Source: Trema orientale
Taxonomy: Eukaryota > Streptophyta > Magnoliopsida > Rosales > Cannabaceae
Assembly (NCBI GenBank): GCA_002914845.1
Contig: JXTC01000388.1
Coordinates: 243,682-307,681, forward strand
Direction: 5' to 3'
Length of the DNA: 64,000 bases
A program made the translations under genes and the position numbers. The notes under the pieces were generated by a model. That model searched no databases, was not told the DNA's origin, and saw only the letters and a program-made list of their open reading frames with translations. This document shows, one piece after another, positions 1 to 11,415 of the stretch (the first letter of the stretch is position 1; each line of letters begins with the position of its first letter).

Positions 1-715
1 AGATGTTCAAAATTTTTCGAAAGTATCAAATGAAGCTGAATCCCCAGAAGTGTGCATTTGGGGTAGGATCTGGGAAGTTCTTGGGGTTTATGGTCAATCG
101 GCGGGGCATGAAACTAACCCTCAGAAGATACAAGCATTGATTGACATGCAATTGCCTCGCAAACCTAAAGATGTGCAGAGCCTGGCGGGAAGAGTGGCTG
201 CACTTAGCCGATTTGTATCAAGATTAACTGACAAATACCAACCATTCTTTGAGGTGTTGAAGGGTTCAAAAAAGTTTGAGTGGACGAAGAAGTGCGAGCG
301 GGCATTCTAAAAATTGAAGAAACATTTAGGTTCTCCTCCACTCTTGTCGAAGCCAAATCCGGGGCAAAAGTTATACTTGTACCTCACTGTTTCTAAATAT
401 GCGACAATTGCTGCGCTGATTCGAGAAGAAAATATATAGCGATCTGTATATTACATAAGTAAAAGATTACTCGATGCTGAAACAAGATATCCAGAAATAG
501 AGAAATTGGCATTAGCAGTTGTCATCACATCCAGAAAGCTTCGACCTTATTTTTATGCACATTCCATCGAAGTTTTCACAAACTTTCTATTGAAACAGGT
601 TTTGCAAAAGCATGAGGCTTCAGGACGACTATTTAAGTGGGCAGTTGAGCTAAGTCAATTCAACATTAATTTTTGACCTCACACAGCAATTAAAGGTCAA
701 GCTCTCGTAGATTTT
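1..715 (+). pseudogene. gypsy pol remnant: end of reverse transcriptase and gypsy-type RNase H
   Basis: Translation in shifting frames gives the RT tail (KLNPQKCAFGV, then SGKFLGFMVNRRG), a frameshift near 100-115, and then the connection region (LAGRVAALSRFVSRLTDK, PFFEVLKG). The RNase H segment follows (VYYISKRLLDAETRYPEIEK, LALAVVITSRKLRPYF, and KWAVELSQF). In-frame stops lie at 308-310 and 437-439, both where Gln is usual, and at the TGA near 675. The domain would degrade the RNA of RNA-DNA hybrids during reverse transcription. No working product is possible. Confidence 0.85.
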
Positions 716-1240
716 ATTACAGAGTTTACTTATGATGTCAATATTTCCACAGAAGTGATTGAAAAACTTGCTATAGATTTATCAAGATTGTGGAAACTTT
801 ATGTTGATAGATCGTCAAATGAGAATGGAGTTGGTGCGGGCTTGATGTTAATCAGCCCAGAAGGGCGTAATATTCATTGTGCACTTCGCTTCGGGTTTTT
901 AGCATCAAATAATATGGAAGAATATGAAGCATTGATAGCTGGACTCAAGCTCGTACAAAAAATGAAGGTAGAGATGATTGAGGTATACAGCGACTCCTAG
1001 TTGGTCGTTTGTCAAGTGATCGGCGATTATCGAGCAAAAAGAGGAAGAATGCTGGCCTATTTACAGGAGGTGCAGAGACTGTTCTCGACATTTACTGCTT
1101 ATAGCATTCAACTTCTTCTTCGCATTAAAAACACTCAAGTAGATGCCCTTGCCAAGCTCGCCTCAACCAAAGATGTAGAATTGCTAAAGGTGGTTCCTGT
1201 CAAATTCCTCGCAAAACTAAGTATCGAAGTAGAACCTTAA
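716..1240 (+). pseudogene. gypsy pol remnant: second (archaeal-type) RNase H domain
   Basis: The frame reads LWKLYVDRSSNENGVGAGL, then LISPEG, NMEEYEALIAGLKL and VYSDS, followed by a TAG at 998-1000 where the family has Gln, then LVVCQVIGDY and DALAKLAS. This is the RNase H-like fold found C-terminal to the gypsy RNase H in Tat/Ogre elements. The catalytic Asp (YVD), Glu (EYEAL) and Asp (YSDS) are all visible. Codon 2 of the YVDGSS-type motif is changed to Arg. A stop interrupts the domain, so it is inactive as a single protein. Confidence 0.82.
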
Positions 1241-1320
1241 GTAACCATGCTGGTTAACTAAAAATCTTCATGGATAGATCCCATAATAAAGTATCTCCAC
1301 AATGGCGACCTTCTCGAGAA

Positions 1321-2503
1321 TAAAGACGATGCGAAGCAGTTTTGAATGAAAGTAGCTTGCTATATCATTTATGATGGAAAGCTTTATTGAAGAAGTTTTA
1401 GATCGCCACTATTATTATGTGTTGATGAAGAAAAAGCACACTACGTTGTAAGGGAAATTCATGAAGAAATATGCGGAAATAATTCTAGAAGGCAGGCACT
1501 TGTCAATAAAGCACTTAGACAAGGTTATTTTTGGTCATCTATGAAGAAGTATGCAATAGAATTCGCTCAGAAATGCGATAAATGTCAATAATTCGCAATT
1601 ATTTCTAAGTTGCCACCTGTTCCTCTCACTTCAATGATTAGTCCATGGCCGTTTACAGTATAGAGAATAGATATTATTGGAATACTCCCATTGGCGTGAG
1701 GAAGACATATGCAGTAGTTGTAGTCAGTTATCTTACCAAGTGGACAGAAGCTAAAGCTTTAAGTACCATTTCTGTGAAGAAGATGATAGATTTTGTCTAC
1801 AAGTCTATAATCTGCTGTTATGGTATACCACACACTATAGTTTCTGATAATGAAAAATAATTCGACTGCGATGAATTCTGCGACTTCTGCGACAACCTAG
1901 GTATCAAGAAAAGCTTCTCCGCTGTTGTTCATCTATAAGCCAATGGATAGGTCAAAGCTATAAACAAGATACTTAAGCAAACCCTAAAGATGAAGCTAGA
2001 AGAACACAAAGGTGCTTGGCCTGAAATACTTCCTGAAGTATTATGAGCTTATCGCACCATTCAACGAACCACTACTGAAGAGAGTCCATTCTCTTTAGCT
2101 TACGGTTATGAAGCAATGGTGCCAGTTGAAATCGGTGTAAGCTCTCTACGACGATCTACTTATGAGCAAGATCAAAACAATGCATTAATGAGAATTGAGC
2201 TCGATCTTCTAGAAAAAGGGCACGAGCAGTCTTAACTTCAGATTGCGTCATATCAACAATGCACGGCCCAATATTATAATTCTAAAGTCAAAAATAGAGA
2301 ATTTAAAGTCGGTGACCTCGTTCTTCGACAAGTTCTCCTTAATACTAGAGAGCACGGTGCAGGAGTGTTTGGCCCTTCTTGGGAAGGGTCATATATTATT
2401 GATACCGTCATTCGACTTGGAACATACAAACTAGCTCGCACTAGAGGACAAAAGATCGAGCATGCTTGGAATCCATAACAACTTCGTCATTATTATCAGT
2501 AAA
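1321..2503 (+). pseudogene. gypsy pol remnant: integrase
   Basis: A zinc-binding H2C2-like part is seen (IHEEICGNN, RQGYFWSSMKK, CDKCQ), then the catalytic core with the first Asp (RIDIIG), the second Asp (TIVSDNEK) and YGIPH, and finally the C-terminal part (PFSLAYGYEAMVPVEIG, FKVGDLVLR, GTYKLA). The position of the catalytic Glu reads Lys (GQVKAINK). Stops at 1936-1938 and 1948-1950 replace Gln, and the stop at 2044-2046 replaces Trp (L-W-AYRT). Frameshifts occur near 1660 and 2225. The remnant ends near the HYYQ codons just before 2503. Confidence 0.85.
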
Positions 2504-3247
2504 TCTTCGTGTATATCTTCATATAGCTTCAAAGGCCTGGGAGGCATCTTGTTATTTGACATCCGAATTCTTTAATGAAGAGTTATTTCTTCAATTTTAT
2601 CATCTTGTTATTTCCTTATAATGGTTTTGTCTTTTATAGTTTTATGGCTGTCTTCGAATACTATAAAACTCGAGGGGCAGTGGGATCAGATCATTATCTC
2701 TTACTCGCTTCCTAAGGGACTATGCAAACGTTCATTTTGAGAGATTAGAAATTTAGATCAATTTTTCTAAAATTTCTTAAAGTCTTAGGATTTTCTCCTT
2801 GCTTTATGCCTTAGTATGTCGTATAATGCAATTTTCCTCACAATAAAGTAACTAAGTAAAATGTTCATTATTTGATGTGATATATTGCTATAAATCCTAT
2901 TTTACTATGGAACTTTTGAAAAATAATATTGAGTTCGCATCACTCATGCTTATTATTTTTCTCAAGTGACCTAACCTATCCTAATGCTTAAAATTCATTT
3001 TAAGTTAGTTAGATTCGAATCGCAATAGCGTATCGATCAGTCACTTATGATTGACTACTTGGTTAAATTATGTCTTTATAACATTGTGCGAATTATTTTA
3101 ATTATTTTGCAGGAATAAAAACTTCGACAAGAAGGATTTAATAAATTAAAGCTCGCACCCATGTGCGAGCAAAAATATTACATAGTAAACGGGACAAGCC
3201 CGCATTTGTCTTACATTTTACAACTTTTGAAATATATATATATATAT
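2504..3247. other. Retrotransposon spacer between integrase and antisense ORF
   Basis: No open frame of note is seen. A short purine-rich run (ctcgaggggcagtggg, near 2669) resembles a polypurine tract, but it lies inside the element and is not followed by a second LTR. It may be an internal primer site or chance. Confidence 0.5.
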
Positions 3248-5409
3248 CTACTCAGCAGGTGCGCCCTTGTTAGCAGTGGCTTCCTCTGTGGCCTTACTCT
3301 CTTTCCAGCTTTCTACAAGTTCAACCACATCCTCGCCAAGAAAGGAGAAGTCGAACTCTGGATGTTCGCAGAAAATATTGTAGATAATGGTTGACGAGGT
3401 AATATCACTGGCTTTTTTTTTCGAGTTCTTTACCTTCAGTAGTCTTGAATTCTTCAATAGCTTTACGACCTGCCTCTTTCGTCGCCTCTTTTAGAGCATC
3501 CAGATGTTCAAATATAGTTTTCTCAAGCTCTTTGATTTTCTCCTCGAGCTTCTCCTTTTCAAGCTTTTCTTTGGCCAGAGCCTCGCGCAGCTGCTGCTTC
3601 TCTGACTCGAAGGAGTTTTTCTTGTCCTCACAAGTCTTCTTCAGGTCCTCGCATGCTTGGGTCATTTCTTCGACTTTTTCACCCTTCTCCATGCATTTGA
3701 GGATTGATCATATATTAATACAACAGCTATAACAATCTGAAATATAACAAACATATTAGTGCAAAAAAAGTGCGTCGAGAAGTGTGAAAGTAGGAGATGC
3801 TTAGGTTTGCTAACATCCTCATTATAGCGCTAAATGCGACCTTAGCTGGTCGTCGCTTCATCCTCTCCAGCCTTCTTCAGAGGTGAAACGGTCTATGAAG
3901 ACCGTACTCAGGCCTGCCTTTTCTGGCAGTTGACGAAGGAGTACGAGAAATTCTTCGTCCTTGTTCGCTTGGCTCGGTCTCCCAGAGGAAGAGGCTGGTT
4001 CCTTTGATGGCTCGGGATGGCTCGCAACTTTGGTAGGCTGAGGAGGAGGTGAGCTTTCTAAGACGTCCTCGAAGGTGACTTTTCATTTTTTGGAAGTGTC
4101 AACCTTCTCTTTCCTTTTCTTCGAGGACGAAGGTGTACCTTCTGGTATCTTAGATTTTGCTCTTGAGCCTAGTGTCGAAGGAGGCACCTGCAATCTGCTG
4201 CCGATTGTCATTTCTGCTCAAATAAGATAAGTTAAGATGTGAGGTTTATAATGCGATAAGGAGAATGTGTAATAGAGAATCGACCTTCTGCTTGTGGCTG
4301 AGAAGTTGACGGTGGTTCTAGGACAGCGGGAGAGGTAGGTGCCTTTCGTTCTTAGGCTTGGAAGATAAGGCACCCATTTTTTTTTTGTTTTATCTGCTTT
4401 TTCTTTGAGCTCGAGAGTTTGGTTGGACGGTTCGCAGAATAAGCAAGAGCAGCTCCCTTTGGGAACAGTCCGTAAGCGACTAAATTCTTGGTTGTCCCAA
4501 GTTTTTTTCAATCGAATTCTTCAATTGGAAGATCGTTTATTTTATACACTCTTGTGAGCTATTCTTTGTTAAGTTTCGGGCATTCCTTATTATCTGCAAT
4601 GACAAACGAATATAATAAGATAGACATGTATTTATATGGGGTAAGTTATAAGCTAAAAAGTTACCTACTAGGGTTTTGAAAGAATTCGTTATTCGCATCG
4701 TCAAAATGGAAAAATAGATTTTTTTCATTTTTCTATATTATTGCGAACACTGTGGATAGTTTTGATTGCCTGATTCGGCCATTTGCTCACATAAAAGAAC
4801 CCGAAGTCAGAAGAGTTTGATTTCACTTGGTAAAACTAAGCGAATTCTTCAGGTGTAGGAGATTCTAGACCTAATTTGTGGTATAATATATACAAACCTA
4901 CCATGTATCTATAAGTATTTGGGGTTAGTTGAAAGGGGACAACTCCATAATAATCGACGATTGATTTGATATTGGATGTAAGGGGAGGTGGATGCCACAT
5001 TTGAGAACTGTATCTAAGAATGAAGCGGTTCCGCGAGGAAGAGTGTGTGGTCGATTAAATTCTGTAGGGAGACGGAGGGGTATGTTGATATTGTAGTCTC
5101 GAACATTCTTCTCAAGCTTGTTCGTGGTGCAGCTCGTCTTTATGTTGGTACATGACCAGTCTCTTTCTACGTAGTTATAACCTCTTGCGAATTTAGGGGC
5201 GTCCCTAATATGCTGAGGCCATTGGTCTTGAGGGAGATCGCTTTGTGAGGACTACTTTGCTTAGTCCCGGTTATTTCTACTTCAGGTTCTGGCTCAAGAT
5301 AGTCTTCGATATCTGTAGAGCTAGTGCTCGTGTCGGAGAATGACGACTCCTCTGAGAAAGTATTCCCCTTCCTAAGTTCCTCACTACTAGACATCTGAAG
5401 GAGAAACAT
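3248..5409 (-). pseudogene. Antisense ORF (aORF) of the Tat-like element, gypsy-type transposon protein domain
   Basis: Read on the minus strand from Met at 5394 (an upstream Met lies at 5409). The N-terminus is acidic and Ser-rich (SSEELRKGNTFSEESS). Around 4980-4860 it reads IVDYYGVVPFQLTPNTYRYM, then VGLYILYHKLGLES, and later FFYVSKWPNQA. This pattern matches the plant putative gypsy-type transposon domain (Pfam Transposase_28, from memory). A Pro/Ser-rich linker (4200-3880) and a Lys/Glu coiled coil (3690-3420, e.g. KEKLEKEKLEEKIKELEK) follow. The coiled-coil frame runs into the C-terminal frame (FDFSFLGEDVVEL) only through a frameshift at the 9-T run 3413-3421. Several stops near 4680-4740 fall at Trp-like positions. 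The function of aORFs is unknown. Confidence 0.75.
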
Positions 5410-6531
5410 GGGACATATTTAGTCCTACGCGAGCGTCGTTCTATAGGTAAATGATATAAATTAATTTATAATGCTAATCTAAGTATGACCTAGAAATAGG
5501 CGTACTATTTTTTCTCTATTATTGCAAGTATACTCGCTATGTGCGAGTAGTTTGGGGCCACGCACCCTAAAATTGTACCGACATTATGCTATTCGTCTAT
5601 CTTCTCGTCTAATATTCTACGAGTTCGAGTAATCTTTTAAGTACTTCGTCATCCGATTTTTAGCAAATTCACATTTATTGTTCAGCTTAAGCAAATTCTA
5701 GGTTCAATTCAAAACCTATAGTTCTACGGTTTTTTATCCTCAAACCCAGAAATTTTAGGAAAAATTAATTTTTAAATGGGTTTCGACTAAGTTTTTATGT
5801 TGAGAACAATTATTGATATTTTCAATCAAGGATATCATATTTCCAGTTCTAGGTATTTCACAGCTCAATCCAGTGTAGAGAAGAAATTCAGAAATGATAA
5901 TGATTCAAGTTTTTTTAAAATTACATATATCTACGATTAATAAAAATGGAGAAACAAGAGAAAAGGGAATGTAAACCTTTTTGAAAGCTTGAAAGTCTGA
6001 ATATTGCTTGAAAGATTCTACTGAGTGAACTCTGCCAGAGAAGATGAACTGAGTTCTGAGTTTCGTCTAGAGTTGGTCACTGAGGAATTTGTCTTATGAA
6101 AATTTTGAAACGTTTTAGAGGAAATGAGAATAAAAGGAAGAAGATGAAGGATTTCTTCATGTATTTATTGTCATTAAATCTCAGTCGTGGATCAAGAAAG
6201 TTAATTTTCAAGATTTGATGGCCTAGATTCACACAGGAGAGTTAATTTTATTTTTTGAAATATGAAAGGGTTTCTGGTTTGAAATGACGGCTGATGTCAT
6301 TATCATCATCAAACTTGCTCCAAAAGTGAAAGAGTTTCCTCGAGTCTCGCCAATTTTTTGAGAATGTATGACACATGTATGCGCCTGTCAGAAAAGTGGA
6401 TATGCATGATCTTCAAAAGATGTGATTCAAGATTTTACGGCTCTTCAAGGGATTTGAGATAATCTCATCACGTCGCATTCTTTAGCTCACATTTGTCAAA
6501 GTAGGAAGCTCCATTCAGCCCTAAAGGACTA
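5410..6531. other. Element 3' untranslated region before the LTR
   Basis: No coding signal on either strand. AT-rich, with fragments that may be the promoter side of the antisense ORF. It is bounded on the right by the polypurine tract. Confidence 0.5.
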
Positions 6532-6548
6532 GTGGAGCTGGGGGCAAT
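6532..6548 (+). other. Polypurine tract
   Basis: The sequence gtggagctgggggcaat directly precedes the TGTTATG that opens the LTR. This is where plus-strand DNA synthesis would be primed. Confidence 0.7.
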
Positions 6549-7097
6549 TGTTATGCGATCTAAAATCCGTGTCATTAGTCACTGCCAGGAAAGAAAAGTC
6601 AACGAATGAGTTAGTTGCGTTAGGTCACGTATGTGTTTTTTTGATCAAAGTGCGATCCCCTCCGGCTGAATAATGTGCGACTAGTATAAAAAAGAAACTA
6701 GATTAGTAATCTACAAAGAAAAGGAAATAAGTTTTCGTATGGGTATCGAGCAATCCATTCTATTTAAGTAGTTATCCGAAATTGTATTTTCTGATTATGT
6801 ACTTACTCATTTATGCAAGTAGGAAATATTAAGCCACCTTCATCTATATAAAGGGGGCTCAGTCTCATTATTACAGAAAAAAAAAGACAATTATCTCACG
6901 ATCACTTTATTATATACATTCTCTATAATTCTCTCTTTGCTTTTACCTTAAGACTTAGAGAAACTCTTGTAATTCTCTAGAAAATAGTGAAGAACAATGA
7001 ACGTAGGTTTACTTTTTTTGGGGTTTAACCACTATAAAATTCTCGTCTCTTTATTTGTTTTGCTCTATCAATCTTATTTCATTCTTTAATTTATACA
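6549..7097 (+). repeat. 3' LTR of the Tat-like element
   Basis: It starts TGTTATGCGATC right after the polypurine tract. It contains a TATA box, a later AT-rich stretch and an end in CA. Candidate ends are 7070, 7081 and 7097; the last is the most generous. Without the 5' LTR or the target-site duplication the end cannot be fixed. Confidence 0.65.
6845..6852 (+). promoter_or_regulatory. TATA box of the LTR
   Basis: TATATAAA followed by GGGGGC, lying ~300 bp into the LTR, where the core promoter of a gypsy LTR is expected. Confidence 0.5.
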
Positions 7098-7119
7098 AGT
7101 TATGAGTTATCTAGGATTA

Positions 7120-7143
7120 TATATATATATATATATATATATA
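7120..7143. repeat. (TA)n microsatellite
   Basis: An uninterrupted TA run abutting the left end of the first MITE. Similar (TA)n runs occur at 8263-8280, 24285-24316, 25880-25905, 30857-30877 and 31111-31136. Confidence 0.9.
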
Positions 7144-7387
7144 GGGCACCAATCCAGTAGGTATTTTTTTTTTTTACCTATGGGTAGGTATTTTTTTTGA
7201 CCAATGAAAATCTAACAAATATATTTTTTTATTATAAAAGGTAGGAGAGAGAAAAATCATTAATTATGCACGTCTTTTCATGCAATTCATTAGAGCTATT
7301 GGATCACCATTAGATGATGATCCAAGGTTCAAAAAAAATACCTACCCATAGGTAAAAAAAAAAAAAATACCTATTGGATTGGCAACC
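7144..7387 (+). mobile_element. MITE, family 1, copy 1 (about 244 bp, long terminal inverted repeats)
   Basis: The left end GGGCACCAATCCAGTAGG and the reverse complement of the right end (GGTTGCCAATCCAATAGG) match over ~50 bp, including the T tract and the palindrome TACCTATGGGTAGGTA. It is flanked by (TA)n on both sides, so a TA target duplication is possible but cannot be proved. It has no ORF. The core matches, in inverse orientation, the element at 8636-8870. Confidence 0.8.
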
Positions 7388-8635
7388 ATATATATATAGT
7401 GTGTGTTATGGTCAGTCTTCTTAATTAACTTTTTTATTTTCTGTGAAATTGCGTGAAGATCGAAAGTTCTCCAAGTAGTATATTTGAGAACATAACTTGT
7501 CGAATATTTATTGTCTTGGAAATTAACGCAACCGTACAAATATACCCCACTACTACTTACGTTGTAATTGTATGGAAGGTTGATATGTGTATGAAATTAA
7601 ATTTGATTCATTACGTTAATGCATTTATAAAGTCGATCCATCTAGGAGAAGATTTTTCTTTTGGCCGATTGAATAGTCAAATAGATGCATAAAAAACATT
7701 AATTTGTCTTTTTGAATTCTTGGACGTCCATGCATTCTTAGAAAATTGCTGTCTGCCTCGGCTACTTACTTTTTACTCTCTCTCCCTCTCTCTCTCTCTA
7801 TATATATGTAATTTATATATTAAATACATAAAAAGGAACATAAATAATAGGGCAGTGATATTTGGAGTCTAATGTAATGCACCCATGCCCTGAGAACAAT
7901 AGGAGAGATCAGAGGGACATGTACCCTAAGTCGTACATGATGGGAAAAGTATAGTCATCAAGGGATGGAGAGTGCTCTACTTCGTTTTATACTAGATTCT
8001 AAGACCATGCACTTTTTCACTTTGTAGAAAAGACAATATAATATAGACATATATATATGTATATATATTCATATATAAAAAGGCTGAAAATAATCAAAAG
8101 TTCATTACATCATGTAAAACTTTGTGGGAAGGCCTAGCTAGCTTTTCACGGAAAAGGATAATGGAAAAGCTAGTAAATATGTGTTGCTAGACTACTATAA
8201 GGTTAGTTAATTAGTATTTGATTTTGATATATAGACCTTTCGAAAAAAAAAGTTCTTTTTTGATATATATATATATATATGGAAATATAAAGCTAGTACT
8301 TTTCGTTTCTTGAAGTTGAAGCGTTAAGTCAAAGGAATAAATTGCAAATAGAGATGCACGTTAGAAGCTTTGACGTTATAATCCAATTAAATAGGATATT
8401 TTATTTAGGTTGGACTCCTATATACGGGGGATATATCACATATCCATAGGTTTTTTTTCTCTTTTTTTCTCTGTTTTTTTTTTTCAATCTATTGTGTGAC
8501 GCAAACTTTAGTCTAGATCAATATTGAATGTAAGTGTAACTACAATAAGCCAAAATTGATGTATTGTAATTTTTCTCAGCAAATAAAGAAAAAGGAAAAG
8601 ATGTACATATTTGTAAGTTATATATATATATATAT
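7388..8635. other. Gene-free AT-rich interval
   Basis: Several TA and CT microsatellites (for example a CT run near 7778-7800). I see no coding region or RNA gene. Confidence 0.5.
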
Positions 8636-8870
8636 GGTTACTAATCCAGTAGGTATTTTTTTTTTACTTATGTGTAAGTATTTTTTTTTAGCCGTTGGAT
8701 CATTTTCTAATGATGATCTAACGGCTATAATGAAGTGCATAAAAAGACTTGTATCATTAATGTTATTTCTCTCTTACTTTTTAATATAAAAAAATGTGCA
8801 AAAAAAATTTTCATTGATCAAAATGATACCTATATATAGGTAAAAAAAAAAATACACTAGATTAGTGCCC
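8636..8870 (-). mobile_element. MITE, family 1, copy 2 (about 235 bp, inverted relative to copy 1)
   Basis: The ends GGTTACTAATCCAGTAGG and (reverse complement) GGGCACTAATCTAGTGTA are the same terminal repeats as copy 1. The core (ttggatcattttctaatg, then aatgaagtgcataaaaag) aligns with the reverse complement of copy 1. This copy also sits next to a (TA)n run. It is non-coding. Confidence 0.8.
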
Positions 8871-9272
8871 TATACGTATATATCTATATGCACAAGTATT
8901 CAACGTGATTGTATGACTGACTAATTCTATCTGATCTAAGCTAATTTAGATTAGATATTCAACTTATAATTTGAATGAATTATATATATATATAGATGTT
9001 GCTACGTATCTCAAAATGTATACCAAATTTTTAATAGCAACACACGTAACATTGAATTATCACTATTTAATTAGTTCATTAGAACTTACTACAAATAGAT
9101 TGATTGTATTTACCAATTCTATGTTGTTGATAATTCACATATTACGTGTGTTGGTATTAAAAATTTTGTGATACATAGTGTTATTCTTAAATATATATTA
9201 TGCTGACTGGATTTGATCATTTCGATTGTAAGCTTCAAAATCCAATAAATAGATCCAATTCACTCCAATGTA

Positions 9273-11278
9273 CACTACAACATTATAATAAATTAAATAG
9301 TTTTAACGGCGGTTAAAAACTACTGTTAATATAGATGCCGTTGAAAGTAGTACCTTTAACGGTGGTTATGACGGTTAATAACCGCCGTTAAAAATTGACC
9401 AATAAATGGAACCGCCATTATTGGTGAGGAGATCTTTAACGGCAGTTCCACGAGAACCTTCGTTAAAAGTATTTTTTAGGAAAATTTTTTTCCCTTCCTC
9501 AGGGTACTTTATACAACACCACAACATTAAACTTTCCTAAGAAGAATTTCAAATCAATTCAAAAATAGACAAATCTAGATATAACTGTAATAAAGTACAT
9601 ATAATAAACATAATTTAAATCTAGTATATATGACTAAAAAGTTTCTACTATATAGATAATATACTCTATCATAAACACATTTAAGGACCAATAATGAGTT
9701 TCTAGATACAAATCATTAACACTTGCAACCTAAACTTATCGAAAGTTATATTAACAACTCTAACATATATAAGGTGAGCGAACTGAGATACACTCTAACA
9801 TAAACACCATATTCTATATAATTAAGTTGAGATGGACACTATAATTATAATAGAACTATAGTTAAAATACATAAAGATGAAAGATAAATAAAGACATCGT
9901 ATACGAACAAACTATATCTTATACCTAAATATGATACTAAGTTGGACAATCTCTTTTTCTTCTTCTTTCTATGTCCATATGAAATATTTTGAATGCACTA
10001 AAAAAAAACTTGTGTTATAAAAACTAATGGACTAAATAAATAAACATATATTCTATATATTATACTATACATTATATTAACTATGTTAAGAGATTTATAG
10101 TACCCGGTGATTGTCCAAGTGGATACAAGAAATAAGTATTTTTTGATACACGTTACTACATAGAAATAATATACAAGGTCACGTGAGCAACTATCATTTT
10201 TAACATCGAAAAGATAAAAATGCATACCACCAATCTAATCTTTCGATTCCAATTCAAAGTATTACACCTTCAAATTGAACTCACTTCATATATAGTATAA
10301 ACTTTTGACTATTCTAAAGTTAATAAACTAAATAATTTCAAGTCAATAAAAATACTAAGTATATATATTATAAAGTCACATAACACTAATAATTCATGGT
10401 AATTTGGTTAAACTAATAAGTTATAATTGCTAATATCCATTATCAAAACAATATAAAATCATCAAATAATATACACTATAAAGATTTAATTTCTAAAAAT
10501 AATTTTTTCGGATTAATTAAAATTAATGAAGAAAAATACCTCAAATTGAGTAAAAATATTTCAATACTCCAAAATTGAGTCCAAAATTAATCTAACCATT
10601 CAAATTGAAATTTAAATCAACAAAAAAAGAAATAAAATTATATACTCATTGAGATTGTAGTTATTGATTGTACAAAAATCTAAACTTGTCTAGGGCACAA
10701 AAAATTACTAAATGCTAACTAATCTTAGAAATTATAAGTATATAAAGCTTACCCAAGTCGAATGGAGTGATTTGAACCAAATGAGAATGATTTTGGTGGT
10801 CAAAATCACTAGAATGAGGGTGGCCGTATATGAGGAAGACGAAGTTGGGGGTGGTGTGCGAGCTCTTGACTGGGGAGAAGAAAGAAAATGAGGGTCGATT
10901 AACTATTAACTATAAACCGATTAAACTAACCAACTCTCTAGAAAAATTGAACAGTTTGGTATGGTTTGGATAGATCGATTTATGCAGTTTGGATGTTTTT
11001 TCGAACGCCCAATAGTTTTTAATCTAACTTTATAAGTTTATGACATTAGAATATATCTTTAAAACAACCTAGTTTTAAAACTTAAAAAATCCAAGTCTAA
11101 TTGGATTGAATGTGTACTACAAAATTCACTCTTTTATATTGAATTGGATTGAATATTTGTGCAAATTACTGTTGGAATTATTTGCCCATTTGGCCATGTA
11201 TTTTTAAGGGAAATGGATTTGACTAGCAGTGATTTGTATTTTTAAGGACTATTTTTAAAAATAATTTTTCTAGTAGTG
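9273..11278. mobile_element. CACTA-like element, non-autonomous (about 2.0 kb)
   Basis: The left end is CACTACAACA. Subterminal TTAACGGCGGTTAAAAAC-type repeats follow, direct and inverted, at 9301-9475. The right end is TTTTTCTAGTAGTG, the inverse of a CACTA terminus. No transposase frame is visible. The 3-bp flanks (gta and tca) do not match, so the two ends may belong to different insertions. GC-richer sequence near 10750-10920 could be an internal remnant. Confidence 0.5.
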
Positions 11279-11317
11279 TCACAATATTATATGATAAAAG
11301 GACAAATGATGATCAAA

Positions 11318-11415
11318 TTTTTTTTTTCTGGGTTTTGTTTTAGGTTAAAGGGATTCAAACCTTAGATCTTAATATTGGAATTAAGTGTATTAATTACCAA
11401 TTAGGCTACTGCAAA
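11318..11415 (-). mobile_element. tRNA-derived SINE-like sequence
   Basis: On the minus strand an A box (GTAGCCTAATTGGTA, 11409-11395) is followed ~34 bp later by a B box (GGTTTGAATCC, 11361-11351). The sequence ends in an A-rich tail (11328-11318). Spacing and order fit an internal RNA polymerase III promoter of a SINE. Confidence 0.5.

Larger units (their letters stand above)
1..7097 (+). mobile_element. Decayed Ty3/gypsy (Tat-like) LTR retrotransposon, 3' part
   Basis: The order on the + strand is end of reverse transcriptase, RNase H, a second RNase H, integrase, a non-coding stretch, an antisense ORF, a polypurine tract and an LTR. The 5' LTR, gag and most of RT lie outside the window. 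Two tandem RNase H domains plus an antisense ORF between integrase and the 3' LTR are features known for the Tat/Ogre lineage. Many in-frame stops and frameshifts show it is dead. Most stops sit where the family has Gln or Trp, which fits C-to-T decay of methylated DNA. The exact 3' edge (7070, 7081 or 7097) is uncertain because the 5' LTR is not available for comparison. Confidence 0.85.

Noticed and set aside
2669-2690. Second polypurine tract and LTR start after integrase
   Set aside because: No LTR-like sequence follows and the antisense ORF continues the same element.
3445-3732. Plus-strand Ser/Phe-rich open frame
   Set aside because: It is the complement of the antisense coiled coil, with reversed codon pattern.
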